Shown here: piece after piece, positions 25,841 through 34,350 of the stretch | Layout: each line of letters starts with the position of its first letter | How positions within the stretch are numbered: the stretch's first letter is position 1 | NCBI RefSeq assembly: GCF_001046895.1 | Contig: NZ_CAQI01000044.1 | Span: 248,001 to 312,000 of the forward strand | Length of the DNA: 64,000 nucleotides | DNA from: Pseudarthrobacter siccitolerans | Lineage (GTDB): Bacteria; Actinomycetota; Actinomycetes; Actinomycetales; Micrococcaceae | Direction of reading: 5' to 3' | Program-made: the position numbers and the translations under genes | The notes under the pieces: generated by a model | Database searches by the model: none | Told to the model about the DNA's origin: nothing | The model's input: the letters and a program-made list of their open reading frames with translations, nothing else

Positions 25841-26965
25841 TCAGTTCACACCCCAGGCGGTCTTGTAGACCTTCTTGAAGTCCGCCGGCGCCTGCAGGGA
25901 AGGATCGGCCTTGTCTGGTGTGATGAGACGCATCACGGTGATCGGCTGCTTCGGGTCGATCGGAGCATCCTGGACGGCTCGGGCCGCTGCATCGAATACT
26001 CGCCAGATATAGGCCTTATCGCCGCTCTCGCCTGCCACCCACAAGTCCACGTCGCCGGTCTTGACCATTTCGACGTCACCATCGTTTGAGGGGTTGAGGA
26101 CAATCTTCTTGACGTCAAGCCCGGCAGCCTTCAAAGCACTGCTGGTGCCAGGCAAGAAGGCGGGTGACGTGAAGAGGAGATACTTCACGTCCGGATTGCG
26201 CTGCAGAAAACTCACCGTGCGCGCGGCGTTGGCCGCAGGATTGTCGACGACACTCAGTTCGAGCACCTTGGCCGTGCTCCCTCCGCCGTTCTTTTCGACC
26301 GCCGACTGGCCCCCCTTAACCATCGCGCCCAACGCCGAAATGTTCTTGTCGGTGACGAATCCAACCGATGTCTTGGAGCCCGCGTCAGCCAGCGCGACGT
26401 TTGCAAGTGCGGCACCCTGCGCCTCCACGGCCGGCGCGCACTGAATGCAGGCCAAATAGCCAGGCGGGTCCTCCAGCGAGCCGATATTGATCACTTTGAT
26501 GCCTGTTGCTACCGCTGCGTCAATCTGATTTTGAACTAGCGATGCCGCATTGTTCTGAGCCACGATGAGTACATCCGGCTTCGATCCGATTGCGGCATCC
26601 ATGGCCGCAACAACATCCGACGGACCTTTTGCGAGGTCATACGGGAAGTCTTTTACGTTCCATCCCAGCGCGGCCCCTGGCTCCGCACCGCCACCGGGCA
26701 GGCAGGCGGGCAGAGTGCAGTTGACGACGGCGACCGTAACCCCCTTCTCGGCTGGCTTCGGTAGCGGCTCGACTTTGAGCGGAGGGTTGCTCAGGAGCTC
26801 GTCATAGACGGCTTGTGATGCCGCAAAAGCGCCTGCGTCGCCGCTCGCCGAGCCTGTCTGGTCGCTCGACGCTGGACCGTTGGCGCATCCAGCCATCAAT
26901 AGAGCCGAAGCGGCAACCGCCGCTGTTGCTCCAAATCGCCATTGGCCAAGTAGTTTCTTGTTCAT
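25841..26965 (-). CDS. Sugar-type ABC transporter substrate-binding lipoprotein
   Basis: 374 residues. The lipobox L-M-A-G-C lies near residue 27, after a typical signal. The mature part has the two-lobe periplasmic-binding-protein pattern of the type-1 sugar-binding family: KGVTVAVVNCT, the DAAIGSKPDVLIVAQNNA segment, and DVKYLLFTSPAFLPG. Two Cys residues near residue 85-90 and another pair at C-I-Q-C are unusual and could form disulfides. It is the first gene of the operon, followed 200 bases on by the ATP-binding gene. Ligand unknown. Confidence 0.88.
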   Translation of the reverse strand: MNKKLLGQWRFGATAAVAASALLMAGCANGPASSDQTGSASGDAGAFAASQAVYDELLSNPPLKVEPLPKPAEKGVTVAVVNCTLPACLPGGGAEPGAALGWNVKDFPYDLAKGPSDVVAAMDAAIGSKPDVLIVAQNNAASLVQNQIDAAVATGIKVINIGSLEDPPGYLACIQCAPAVEAQGAALANVALADAGSKTSVGFVTDKNISALGAMVKGGQSAVEKNGGGSTAKVLELSVVDNPAANAARTVSFLQRNPDVKYLLFTSPAFLPGTSSALKAAGLDVKKIVLNPSNDGDVEMVKTGDVDLWVAGESGDKAYIWRVFDAAARAVQDAPIDPKQPITVMRLITPDKADPSLQAPADFKKVYKTAWGVN

Positions 26966-27529
26966 TTCTGCTCCTCCATTGGAGAGATAACGCTGGAGCG
27001 AACTCCGGCGACGCTGCCATTTTGCTCACTCGGGGTGTGACGCGAATGCTCGGCCCTTGCTGACGGAACACGGCGCCCAAAAGGCGCCTGTGAACTGTAC
27101 TGCGTTCGGGCTTCGATCCCTGCCTGTTGGAATCGTAGTCAACAATGGTAGAAAAAAGCAAGCATCTGGAGCTCGGACGGCAAGTACACCTATAAGAGAA
27201 CTTCCACATACCTTCACCAACGACATTGGCATCCGTGAACATTTTCGAATACAGCGACGACGGCGGCGCACGTAAGGAATACGAATTTGATCAAGGCACT
27301 CGGGGAATTCTCAACTTCCTCCACGAAAACCGACCCTGGAAGTAACCGCGACCAGGAGGATGTCGGCCTGATTTCGGCCTCTCCCCCGGCCATGTAATCG
27401 CAACGCTAACAACGTGCTGGCCATCATTCCCGGCTGAGATCAGCCCATCCACCCGCAACCCATAGGCTGTGCGACGGTGGCATCACCGGCATAGAGGAGG
27501 TAGTAAGGCTCCGGAAGGCCTGACGGGGC
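26966..27529. other. Gene-poor stretch with a possible coding remnant
   Basis: Some 560 bases between the binding-protein gene and the IS110 remnant. It should contain the promoter of the ABC operon at its left end. A 36-codon frame from GTG 27236 to the stop at 27346 (V-N-I-F-E-Y-S-D-D-G-G...E-N-R-P-W-K) has protein-like composition and may be a gene tail or a tiny gene. Nothing else convincing is seen. Confidence 0.4.
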
Positions 27530-28714
27530 TTAATGACGTAGGGCGTAGGCGATCCTAGTGGCACGGTGCGCCATGGCGCAGGCGATGACCCCACCATGTT
27601 TGCCCCGCGCTGTGAGGCCGGCCGCGTAGGCCCGGCTCGGCGCATCATTGAGCCACAGCCCACCCCGAGATCGATCAGGGCCCGGCGCAGCGCCACGCTG
27701 CCTTCCCTGCTAATGGATCCGTCCCGCCGTTTGCCTGCGGACTCATACTGGCTCCGAGAGAGCCCCGAGGCCCGGTAGATCTGCGATGGTCCGGGCCAGC
27801 GGTGCGGGTCACCCAGCGTCCCGCCATAGTTCCCGGCCCTCACAACACCCCGGCCCGGGGTGTTGTGAGGGTCGCGAACGGGCTCATCGGCAGCAGCCGG
27901 GCGAGCTCTGCCTCGGCCGCGTCGATTTGGGCGCTGAGCTCTGCCAGCAGCGTTAGGTCCTCGGCGAGCACGCGCCAGGCCACCGGCGCCTCCACGGTGG
28001 CCAAGGCATCGCGGGCAGCACAGACGACGCGTTCGGCCAGCGGCCGGCGCACCTGAAGCCCGCGGGCGGCCGCGAACCGATGAACCGGCCCGCGCCCAGC
28101 GCCGCAAGCCGGCCAGGGTCGGAGAATTCGGCCGCGACGAGCCTTCCAACCTTGGTGCCGAGCACATCCGGAAGAACAAGGCTCAACCCGGCGAAGGCCC
28201 GGTCCAGCTGGCCCAGCAACTGGTTCTTAGTGGCCGTCCGCACCTGAACCCTCCGGGTCCGGTGCGCGGCCCGCGCCCCCAACTCCCCGATCACTGCCTC
28301 GTGAGCCGTAACCAGGATGCCGCGGCCGGCCAGCACCAGCTCCGTGATCGCTTCTAGATCCAGGGCGTCCGTCTTGACCCGGCGACGTCCCTGGACCCGG
28401 CGCTGTTCGGCTACATGCGCGGGATTCAGCTCGAGGACCTGCCGGTCTGCAGGCCACACTGACGGACCCAGCAGCGGTCGGTGGTAGTGCCCGGCGGCTT
28501 CGATGCCGACTTTCACCGGAACATTCGCCCCTGCCAGCGTTCGTCTGATCAGGGCGAGGACCACCTCCACGCCCCGGCCGGTCATCTCAAACTCCACCGG
28601 ACCCAACAGACGGTGCCGCCCCGAATCAGTGACCGACAACGAGACCACTTTCTTGCCCACATCGACGGCAACAACCACGGGTAACTCCATGGCCACCAAG
28701 GCCTGAACAGACAT
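27530..28714 (-). pseudogene. IS110-family transposase, frameshifted remnant
   Basis: The N-terminal half reads from the ATG at 28714 (MSVQALVAMELPVVVAVDVGKK) with the DEDD-type residues in VAVDVGKK, GIEAAGHYH and KTDALDLEA. The frame shifts near 28070 (continuing R-R-P-L-A-E-R-V-V), again near 27850 and near 27655. The C-terminal part keeps the typical YRASGL and GNxxLRRAL-like pieces and ends I-A-Y-A-L-R-H before the stop at 27530. At least three frame breaks make it inactive. It interrupts the accessory region and lies next to a truncated reductase gene. Confidence 0.85.
27837..27871. repeat. Perfect 17-bp inverted repeat inside the IS110 remnant
   Basis: CCCTCACAACACCCCGG (27837-27853) and CCGGGGTGTTGTGAGGG (27855-27871) are exact reverse complements separated by one C. 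It coincides with one of the frame breaks in the transposase, so it probably arose as a small inverted duplication that destroyed the reading frame. Confidence 0.8.
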
Positions 28715-28837
28715 AAAAACACCTCCGGCATCGGGAGGACCCCAGATCAAACCCAAGTCCTCAACGGAAGCTGATACATCCCGTCCTGACATCTCCGGAG
28801 GTGTTTGGGAAGGACAGACTCAACTCATATCAGCTGT

Positions 28838-29112
28838 ACTCAGCCAGTAGGTTGGTTGCACCTGCTGACGGCGGCGATTGAGTTCGCGTCTTCCGAGTCG
28901 ACTTCGATGAGGTCCTAGCCGTGCGCCGCGACCGGCAACTGCGACCGCACCGCACCGCACCGCACCACCTCGAGTCTGGACCTGGAGCGGCCCGCGAGTC
29001 CGAGTCGCATACCCGGCGGTGCATGCTCTGCGACGTAGACGGCGATCAGCCGGCCAACGAAACCCGTCGCTCCGTAAAAAACGAGGTCATGTTCCCGAGA
29101 TGAGGTGTCCAC
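28838..29112 (-). pseudogene. Truncated saccharopine dehydrogenase/enoyl reductase-like gene
   Basis: The reading starts M-D-T-S-S-R-E-H-D-L-V-F-Y-G-A-T-G-F-V-G, the N-terminal Rossmann motif of the saccharopine dehydrogenase-like trans-acting enoyl reductases common in Mycobacterium relatives. After A-A-H-G an in-frame stop occurs at about 28918, and the same frame continues D-L-I-E-V-D-S-E-D-A-N-S-I, again like the family. The gene is cut off near 28840, close to the upstream flank of the IS110 remnant. About 90 of roughly 400 residues remain. Confidence 0.65.
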
Positions 29113-29425
29113 TGAATTGACCCCAGCCGAGGAGTGAATGCACTCACCACCGGTTCCGGCCGCATGCTCAGCTAAGCACGGGTTTGCCCGCTCGCGCAGG
29201 TTTTCGGCGTATTGGATTCAGTTAGCGGAAGGGGCTGCGAGAGGGCCATCAAGGGCCTGGGAGAGAAGGACGGCGGCTCGCAAGCGACAGTGCGACTCGT
29301 AGCATGAGGTCCACTTGGTCCTGGCTCAGGCCAACATTCCCTTTCTAGAGGCACGGAGTGCCGCGCGAGTATGCAAAGGCCACGGGTGACGCTGCAGCAC
29401 CGATCGGGGATCGGTCGCCGCCCCG
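29113..29425. other. Stretch without a clear gene
   Basis: 313 bases between the truncated reductase and the SDR gene. Minus-strand frames contain short protein-like pieces but are interrupted by stops; they may be decayed coding sequence. No promoter, repeat or RNA was recognised. Confidence 0.4.
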
Positions 29426-30190
29426 CTACTGAGCGGTGTGCCCACCGTCGATGACGAGGTCCGCGCCCGTCATAAACCGCGATTCGTCCGAGGCAAGGTA
29501 AAGCACGCCGTACGCGATGTCGATGGGATCCGCAGCGAACCCCATCGGGATCTTCGACAACGTGCGAGCGATTCTCTCTTGTGGGAAGTTCTCGAGGATA
29601 GGCGTGCGAACGAGGCCGGGATACACCGTGTTGACTCGAACGCCGTCCCTGGCAACGCCAAGAGCAATCTCCCGAGAGACTGCACCTACCGCCGCTTTCG
29701 ACGACGCATAGGCCACCGATCCACCACTGACCCCGCCCACGAATGCGGCAGCAGACGACACGTTGACTATCGATCCCGCCCCGGACTTCTTCAGCTCGGG
29801 CATGGCCGCCTTGATGCCGAGAATTGCACCCATGATGTTGGTCGTCAGAACCGTCGTGGCGTTTTCAGCGTCGACGTCCCACGGCTCCTCGCTCGCGCGG
29901 CCAGGGATCGCCGCGTTGTTCACTAGAATGTCCAATTGGCCAAAAACCTCAACTGCCTTGGCAACTACGTTGGCCCAGTCGCTTTCGCTCGTAATTTCAT
30001 GCGTGACGCCGAACACTCGCTCGCTGTTCAACTGTCGATTAAGGTCCGACACCAACTCATTGAGCCGCGCCTCGTTACGTCCGGTCGCGAGGACTCTCGC
30101 GCCCTCATGGGCGAAGAGCTTCACTAGGGCTTCCCCGATGCCACCAGAGCCGCCGGTGATGATCGCCACCTTGTTGGCCAGACGCCCCAT
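29426..30190 (-). CDS. Short-chain dehydrogenase/reductase
   Basis: 254-residue classical SDR. T-G-G-S-G-G-I-G near residue 13, N-N-A after the third strand, catalytic Ser in IVNVSSAAAF, and Y-A-S-S-K. The C-terminal MTGADLVIDGGHTAQ is typical of 3-ketoacyl or hydroxysteroid-type members. I start at the ATG at 30190 (MGRLANKVAIITG) after GAGGGCGG; the longer frame to 30280 adds non-conserved residues. A CGTATTCA motif shared with two other promoters lies about 110 bases upstream. It is one of the intact genes in a partly decayed catabolic cluster. Confidence 0.85.
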   Translation of the reverse strand: MGRLANKVAIITGGSGGIGEALVKLFAHEGARVLATGRNEARLNELVSDLNRQLNSERVFGVTHEITSESDWANVVAKAVEVFGQLDILVNNAAIPGRASEEPWDVDAENATTVLTTNIMGAILGIKAAMPELKKSGAGSIVNVSSAAAFVGGVSGGSVAYASSKAAVGAVSREIALGVARDGVRVNTVYPGLVRTPILENFPQERIARTLSKIPMGFAADPIDIAYGVLYLASDESRFMTGADLVIDGGHTAQ

Positions 30191-30298
30191 GCGATTGCCG
30201 CCCTCTAAGTTTGACGCACGTCGAAGCGGGCGCCCATCCAATGGTCGAGGAATCGCGGCTGCGACTCGCTCGCGTGACAAAGACTGACGCTACCCACG

Positions 30299-30310
30299 CT
30301 TGAATACGAT
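30299..30310. promoter_or_regulatory. Shared 12-bp motif, copy 1
   Basis: CTTGAATACGAT (plus strand) recurs as its exact complement at 34042-34053 and, in part, at 34211-34220. It lies upstream of the SDR gene at 29426-30190 and is a candidate operator of the catabolic cluster. Confidence 0.4.
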
Positions 30311-30355
30311 GTCAAGAAAGTTGCGCCGGACACGCTGACTGTCCGCTAGAGCGTC

Positions 30356-30604
30356 ATGTCGCCAGGGATTGCGAATCCGCAGCAGGGTGGCGACTGGCTG
30401 GTCGAGCAGAGGTACCGGGCGGTGCTCGAGGGACTGGATGGCTCCCCGGTGGCCGAGGTGGCATGGCGCTACGGGGTGTCCCGGCAGTCCGTCTACGGCT
30501 GAAGGCGAAGATGCGGCTGGTGGCTTCGATGGACTGCGGGAAGGACCGCGGCCGAGGTCGAGGCATTGGTCTGTGAGATGCGGCGGGCCCATCCCCGATG
30601 TGTC
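30356..30604 (+). pseudogene. IS481-family transposase N-terminal remnant
   Basis: From the ATG at 30356 the frame reads ...LVEQRYRAVLEGLDG..VAEVAWRYGVSRQSVYG, the N-terminal helix-turn-helix of IS481 transposases, then stops at 30500. In another frame the typical [17 protein letters not shown] piece continues to about 30600. The catalytic integrase core is missing. Immediately downstream lies a 5'-truncated thiolase gene, so the element or its deletion removed the thiolase start. Confidence 0.8.
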
Positions 30605-31168
30605 CGTGCTGCGAGAGAGGGATGAGGGAAACCGTCCCGGTACTGCCGCGGAGGCTCTCGCTAACCTCACCCCGGTGCTACCAGACGGATTCCCCTCGGC
30701 CGTCTCCAGCGCACCGCGGGAGATTCCAGCCAGCTTTCGGATGGCGCATCTGCAGCTGTCCTCATGGAAGCGTCCGAAGCGGAGCGTCGCGGCCTGAACC
30801 CACTGGGGATCTACAGGGGAATGGCGGTCGCGGGGTGCAGCCCGGAGGAGATGGCGTCGGTCCTGTTCCCGCGGTACGGACGCTCCTGGAACGCCACTCA
30901 CTCGACATCGACGACATCGGCCTCTGGCAGCTCAACGAGGCGTTCGCCTCACAAGCCCTGTCTGCCGCGACGAGCTCGGCATCGATCCCGACCTCCTCAA
31001 CGTTGACGGAGGTGCGATCTCCCGTCGGTCACCCTACGGCATGTCGGGTGCACGAATGGTCGGGCACGCGCTCCTGGAGGGACGTCGCCGGGGGCGCAGC
31101 TCGTCGTCATCTCCATGTGTGTCGGCGTCGGTATGGGAGCAGCGGGGCTGTTCGGGGTTGTGCGATGA
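30605..31168 (+). pseudogene. Acetyl-CoA acetyltransferase (thiolase), C-terminal half, frameshifted
   Basis: Pieces in successive frames match the second half of thiolases: [16 protein letters not shown], then [16 protein letters not shown], then [20 protein letters not shown], a [11 protein letters not shown] piece containing the catalytic His, and [12 protein letters not shown] with the second catalytic Cys. Several single-base changes break the frame. The N-terminal half with the nucleophile Cys is absent. Its TGA overlaps the ATG of the MaoC remnant (ATGA), a trace of a former operon. Confidence 0.8.
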
Positions 31169-31632
31169 CGGACCAAGGCCGTCGGAGCGTCTCGAGCGCT
31201 AACGAGATCGGCCGGGCCGTCGGGGAACACCTCGGAGTCATCTTGGACGACCAGCACCCAGCAGCGCATCGATGATTTTGCCGAGGCGACCGGGGACTAT
31301 CAGTGGATCCACGTCGACCCCGTCCGCGCGGCCTCCGGATCTTTTGGGTCCACGATAGTGCACGGCTACCTGACACTGTCTCTCGTTAGCATGTTCATTG
31401 AAGGGCTCATCGACTTCGGCGAGTCGATCACCCGGATCAACTACGGTGCGGAACGAACCCGGTTCCCCGCGCCAGTCCCGGTCGGTTCACGGCTTCGCGG
31501 AGGCGTCGAGATTGTCGCCCTGGAGGAGACGATCCGGGACCATCACCGCCTCGTCGCTCGAGTCACCGTGGAATCGAGGGGCACGACAAGCCGGCCTGCG
31601 TCACCGAAATGGTGATCTTCCTGCTCCCCTGA
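31165..31632 (+). pseudogene. MaoC-family enoyl-CoA hydratase, frameshifted
   Basis: The first frame ([20 protein letters not shown]...) runs out near 31271, and the next frame carries the hot-dog core: [19 protein letters not shown] with the catalytic Asp and His, then H-G-Y-L-T-L-S-L and I-N-Y-G-A-E-R-T-R-F-P-A-P-V-P-V-G-S. A second shift near 31590 is needed to reach K-P-A-C-V-T-E-M-V-I-F-L-L-P. Two frame breaks make it a pseudogene. The ATG overlaps the thiolase stop. Confidence 0.8.
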
Positions 31633-31701
31633 CCCCTGGGGCCGGGCACCGGCGCGCCGCAACATCCTTAGAAATGGCAACCAATTCCCCGAGGAGACCA
31701 G

Positions 31702-32557
31702 CTGACCCTTTCGTTCGACTTTCATGACAGGGCAGCCGTCGTCAGCGGAGCCGCCCGGGGCGTTGGATACGAAATCGCTTGCCTCGTGGCAACGGGCGGA
31801 GTTTGGCAAGGTCATCGATCAGGTCGTTCAGAAAACCGGATCCCTGGACATTCTTGTCAACAACGCTGGCATCCTCCGCGACGGGGTGCTCTGGAAGACG
31901 ACGGATGCGGACTGGCAGAGCGTGCTGGAGGTGCACCTCACCCGCACTTTCCGACTCACACGAGCGGCAGTCAGGCCGATGCGAGTGCAGGGCTTCGGAC
32001 GAATCGTGAACGTCACCTCCTATTCCGGGATGCATGGCAACTTCGGTCAGGCCAACTACGCCGCGGCCAAGGCGGGGATCATCGGATTCACCAAGACCGG
32101 AGCGAAGGAGCTCGCGAACTTTGGCATCACCGTGAAGGCGGTCTCGCCGAACGCACAGACCAGGATGATCTCCTCCATCGGAGGCGAGGCTTACCGAGCT
32201 CACCGAGACGATCCCCTTCGGCGGTTCGCCGATCCACACGAGATCGCCATCGGAGTCGGCTTCCTCGCTTCAGACGAGGCGGCCTACATCACTGGGGTCA
32301 TGCTCCCGGTCGACGGCGGAGTGTCCATGTCGTCATCGCCACCAACGGCAAACACCACATCCTCGATAGTCCCGGCCAGCATCGGGTCATCGAGGATGCG
32401 GTGTTTGAGCAGTGAAATCCCGACTCTTATTCTGAGGGCGGGCGGCCTGAAAGCGCGACCGCGGCATTTTGCTCCGCCAAGAGTGCTTCGCGGTGTTCAA
32501 CCCACGCCCGGGCGGGCCTGCCCGGATGATCGACGGTCATTCCGCCGTCCGCTGTGA
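31702..32557 (+). pseudogene. 3-hydroxyacyl-CoA dehydrogenase-like SDR with internal deletion
   Basis: One frame starts ...FDFHDRAAVVSGAARGVGYEIA (the cofactor motif) and then jumps, through a deletion of roughly 50 codons and a frame change, to F-G-K-V-I-D-Q-V-V-Q-K-T-G-S-L-D-I-L-V-N-N-A-G. From there the frame is intact through N-V-T-S-Y-S-G-M-H-G-N-F-G-Q-A-N-Y-A-A-A-K, where the catalytic Ser, Tyr and Lys are kept, to D-G-G near 32325. It then reads on into unrelated sequence. The NAGILRD and HGNFGQANYAAAK signatures are those of the HSD17B4/MFE-2-type dehydrogenases. Start codon unclear. Confidence 0.7.
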
Positions 32558-33284
32558 ACTCCGATCCGGTGGAGTAGCTGGACTCGTCGGAGGCGAGGAA
32601 AAGGACCAAGTAGGCGATCTCTTCCGGCCGGCCCCAACGCCGCAAAGGCAAGGCCCACTCTATGGGGTTGGTATCCAGCACACCGGCGCCGTACCAGGAT
32701 CCGGAGGTCGCCGACATCGGAGTCTTGATGCCACCGGGAAGCACATGATTGACGCGAATGCCGAAAGGCCCGAACTCGATCGAACTGCTCTTGGTGAGAC
32801 CGGCCAGGGCGTGCTTAGAGGTGGTGTACCCGGTGCCTCCGGCTTCTCCACGGCCACTGTTCGTCGACCCGATATTGATGATCGATCCGCCACCTGCACG
32901 CCGCATCGGATCAAACACCGCCTTGGTGCCAAGCCAGGGGCCCACAACGTTGACCGATAGAATGTTGAGCAGATCTTCCTTCACCATCTGATCGATCGTT
33001 CGGTGCTGCGTTATCCCGGCGTTGTTCACGAGAACCGTAGGAGGTCCGAATCGCTCGATGGTTGTAGCGACCGCAGCATTCCAGTCGTCCTCGCTGGTGA
33101 CGTCCAGGTGGACGTAGAGGGCGTTTTCGCCGAGGTCTGACGCCAGCGCCTGGCCAAGATCGTCGAGCACGTCCGCGATGACGACCTTCGCTCCCTAAGC
33201 GACGAAGAGTCGTGCTTCGGCCTCGCCCTGTCCTCGTGCTCCGCCCGTGATGATGGCGACCTTGCCATCCAGCCTGTTACCCAC
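32427..33284 (-). pseudogene. SDR with a single in-frame stop codon
   Basis: From GTG 33284 the frame reads V-G-N-R-L-D-G-K-V-A-I-I-T-G-G-A-R-G-Q-G, the SDR cofactor motif, then L-F-V-A, a TAG (33195-33197), then G-A-K-V-V-I-A-D-V and an intact remainder to 32427 with NNAG, GSTNSGRG...YTTSK and FTADGGMTVD. Only one base change separates it from a normal 285-residue enzyme. A GAAAGGG site precedes the start. A protein from the internal start at 33170 would lack the nucleotide-binding motif. A sequencing error cannot be excluded. Confidence 0.75.
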
Positions 33285-33413
33285 TTCACTACCCTTTCAG
33301 CCAGTTTTTCCCGCGTGTTTCGCATCGACAAGAGGCGAGGCGATGTTGCATGTTTGCGCACCACGGGTGCGCGGTCGACCCGACGTTCGCGCCAGAGAGC
33401 CTTCGGCTGGCGC

Positions 33414-33944
33414 CTAACTGCACTCCACGCGCAGGCGGGCAAGTCGAAGTGTTTTGATGTACCAGCGTCCGTCGTCAAGTCGAACGTAGCTCTCGTGATA
33501 AGTACCAAAGTTGTGCATATAGGCCACCGGCTCGCCCGTGAGGAGCCAGTGGTGGCTCTCGTAACGGAAAACTGCGGTGGCAGTGGTATCGGACGTGAGC
33601 TCGATGTCAGGGTTGAAAATGTGATGGACCATGCCGTGGTCCTCCCGGGTCGATGAGACCGTGGCACGGATGGCGGCTCGGCCCACGACCGGCCATACAG
33701 CCCCCTGGCTCGCAACCGCCTCAAGATACTCGAACGCAGCCTTAGAGGCTGGTTCGTTTGAACCTGGTTTGCGGGCATTCGGGAAGTCACTCTCATCTAG
33801 CTGCGCATCAGGAGCGAAGAGCGACTCGAACTCATCCCAGCGGCGGTGATCGATGCTGTTTGCATACTTGCTCTTGACCCGTGTGATGGCCGCGATCGCC
33901 TGCAGTTGCTCGACATCGCTCAACGTGAGTTGGCTCGATGACAT
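33414..33944 (-). CDS. SnoaL-like (NTF2-fold) protein
   Basis: 176 residues. DVEQLQAIAAITRVKSKYANSID starts a helix-rich N-terminus, followed by DEFESLFAPDAQLD, HHIFNPDIELTSDTTATAVFRYESHHW, and a final DDGRWYIKTLRLARLRVE. This is the SnoaL_4 pattern of cone-shaped NTF2-like domains, often found with steroid, polyketide or aromatic catabolic genes, as isomerases, hydratases or accessory proteins. It is divergent from the enoyl-CoA hydratase gene, 406 bases away. A CTTGAATACGAT motif lies about 98 bases upstream. Confidence 0.82.
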   Translation of the reverse strand: MSSSQLTLSDVEQLQAIAAITRVKSKYANSIDHRRWDEFESLFAPDAQLDESDFPNARKPGSNEPASKAAFEYLEAVASQGAVWPVVGRAAIRATVSSTREDHGMVHHIFNPDIELTSDTTATAVFRYESHHWLLTGEPVAYMHNFGTYHESYVRLDDGRWYIKTLRLARLRVECS

Positions 33945-34350
33945 CAGTAGTCCCCTCTCGATGCGCTCCCCGCGGTGACATCATGCTGTCGTTCGCGTGG
34001 ACGCGATGAGTACCGCCGCCGATGAGCCCCCGACCCTAGAAATCGTATTCAAGGCATGCTAACAGCATCCCAACACGAATGTCACGCCAACCAGCGCACA
34101 ACCCGGCATTCTGCAATCCTAGGGGCGTCCCCCTCCGGTCTGCCTACGACAGTAGGGCCGAACACCCGAGGAAGGGCAATAGAGTGGAATCCGATCAATG
34201 ATACGGTAGATTCGTATTCAGCGTGGTGTGGTGTCTGCCTCCCGCTATTGTGTAAGCCGTGTTCGTCGCTACGAACTCAGGCACAATCGAAGGACTGTTT
34301 CCGCGTCACAGTTTTCTGTGCCATATACAGCAACGAAGGAGTCGCTCACC
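33945..34350. promoter_or_regulatory. Divergent promoter region with two CGTATTCA motifs
   Basis: Between the divergent SnoaL-like and enoyl-CoA hydratase genes. ATCGTATTCAAG (34042-34053) is the reverse complement of the 12-base motif at 30299. ATACG-N7-CGTAT (34201-34217) extends to TTCGTATTCA. These are candidate regulator sites; the regulator is not in the window. A GAAGGA ribosome site is at its right end. No small gene is seen here. Confidence 0.5.

Noticed and set aside
29172..29354. Minus-strand frames with short familiar-looking pieces (such as PSAN)
   Set aside because: The match is too short and interrupted by stops; I could not assign a family.
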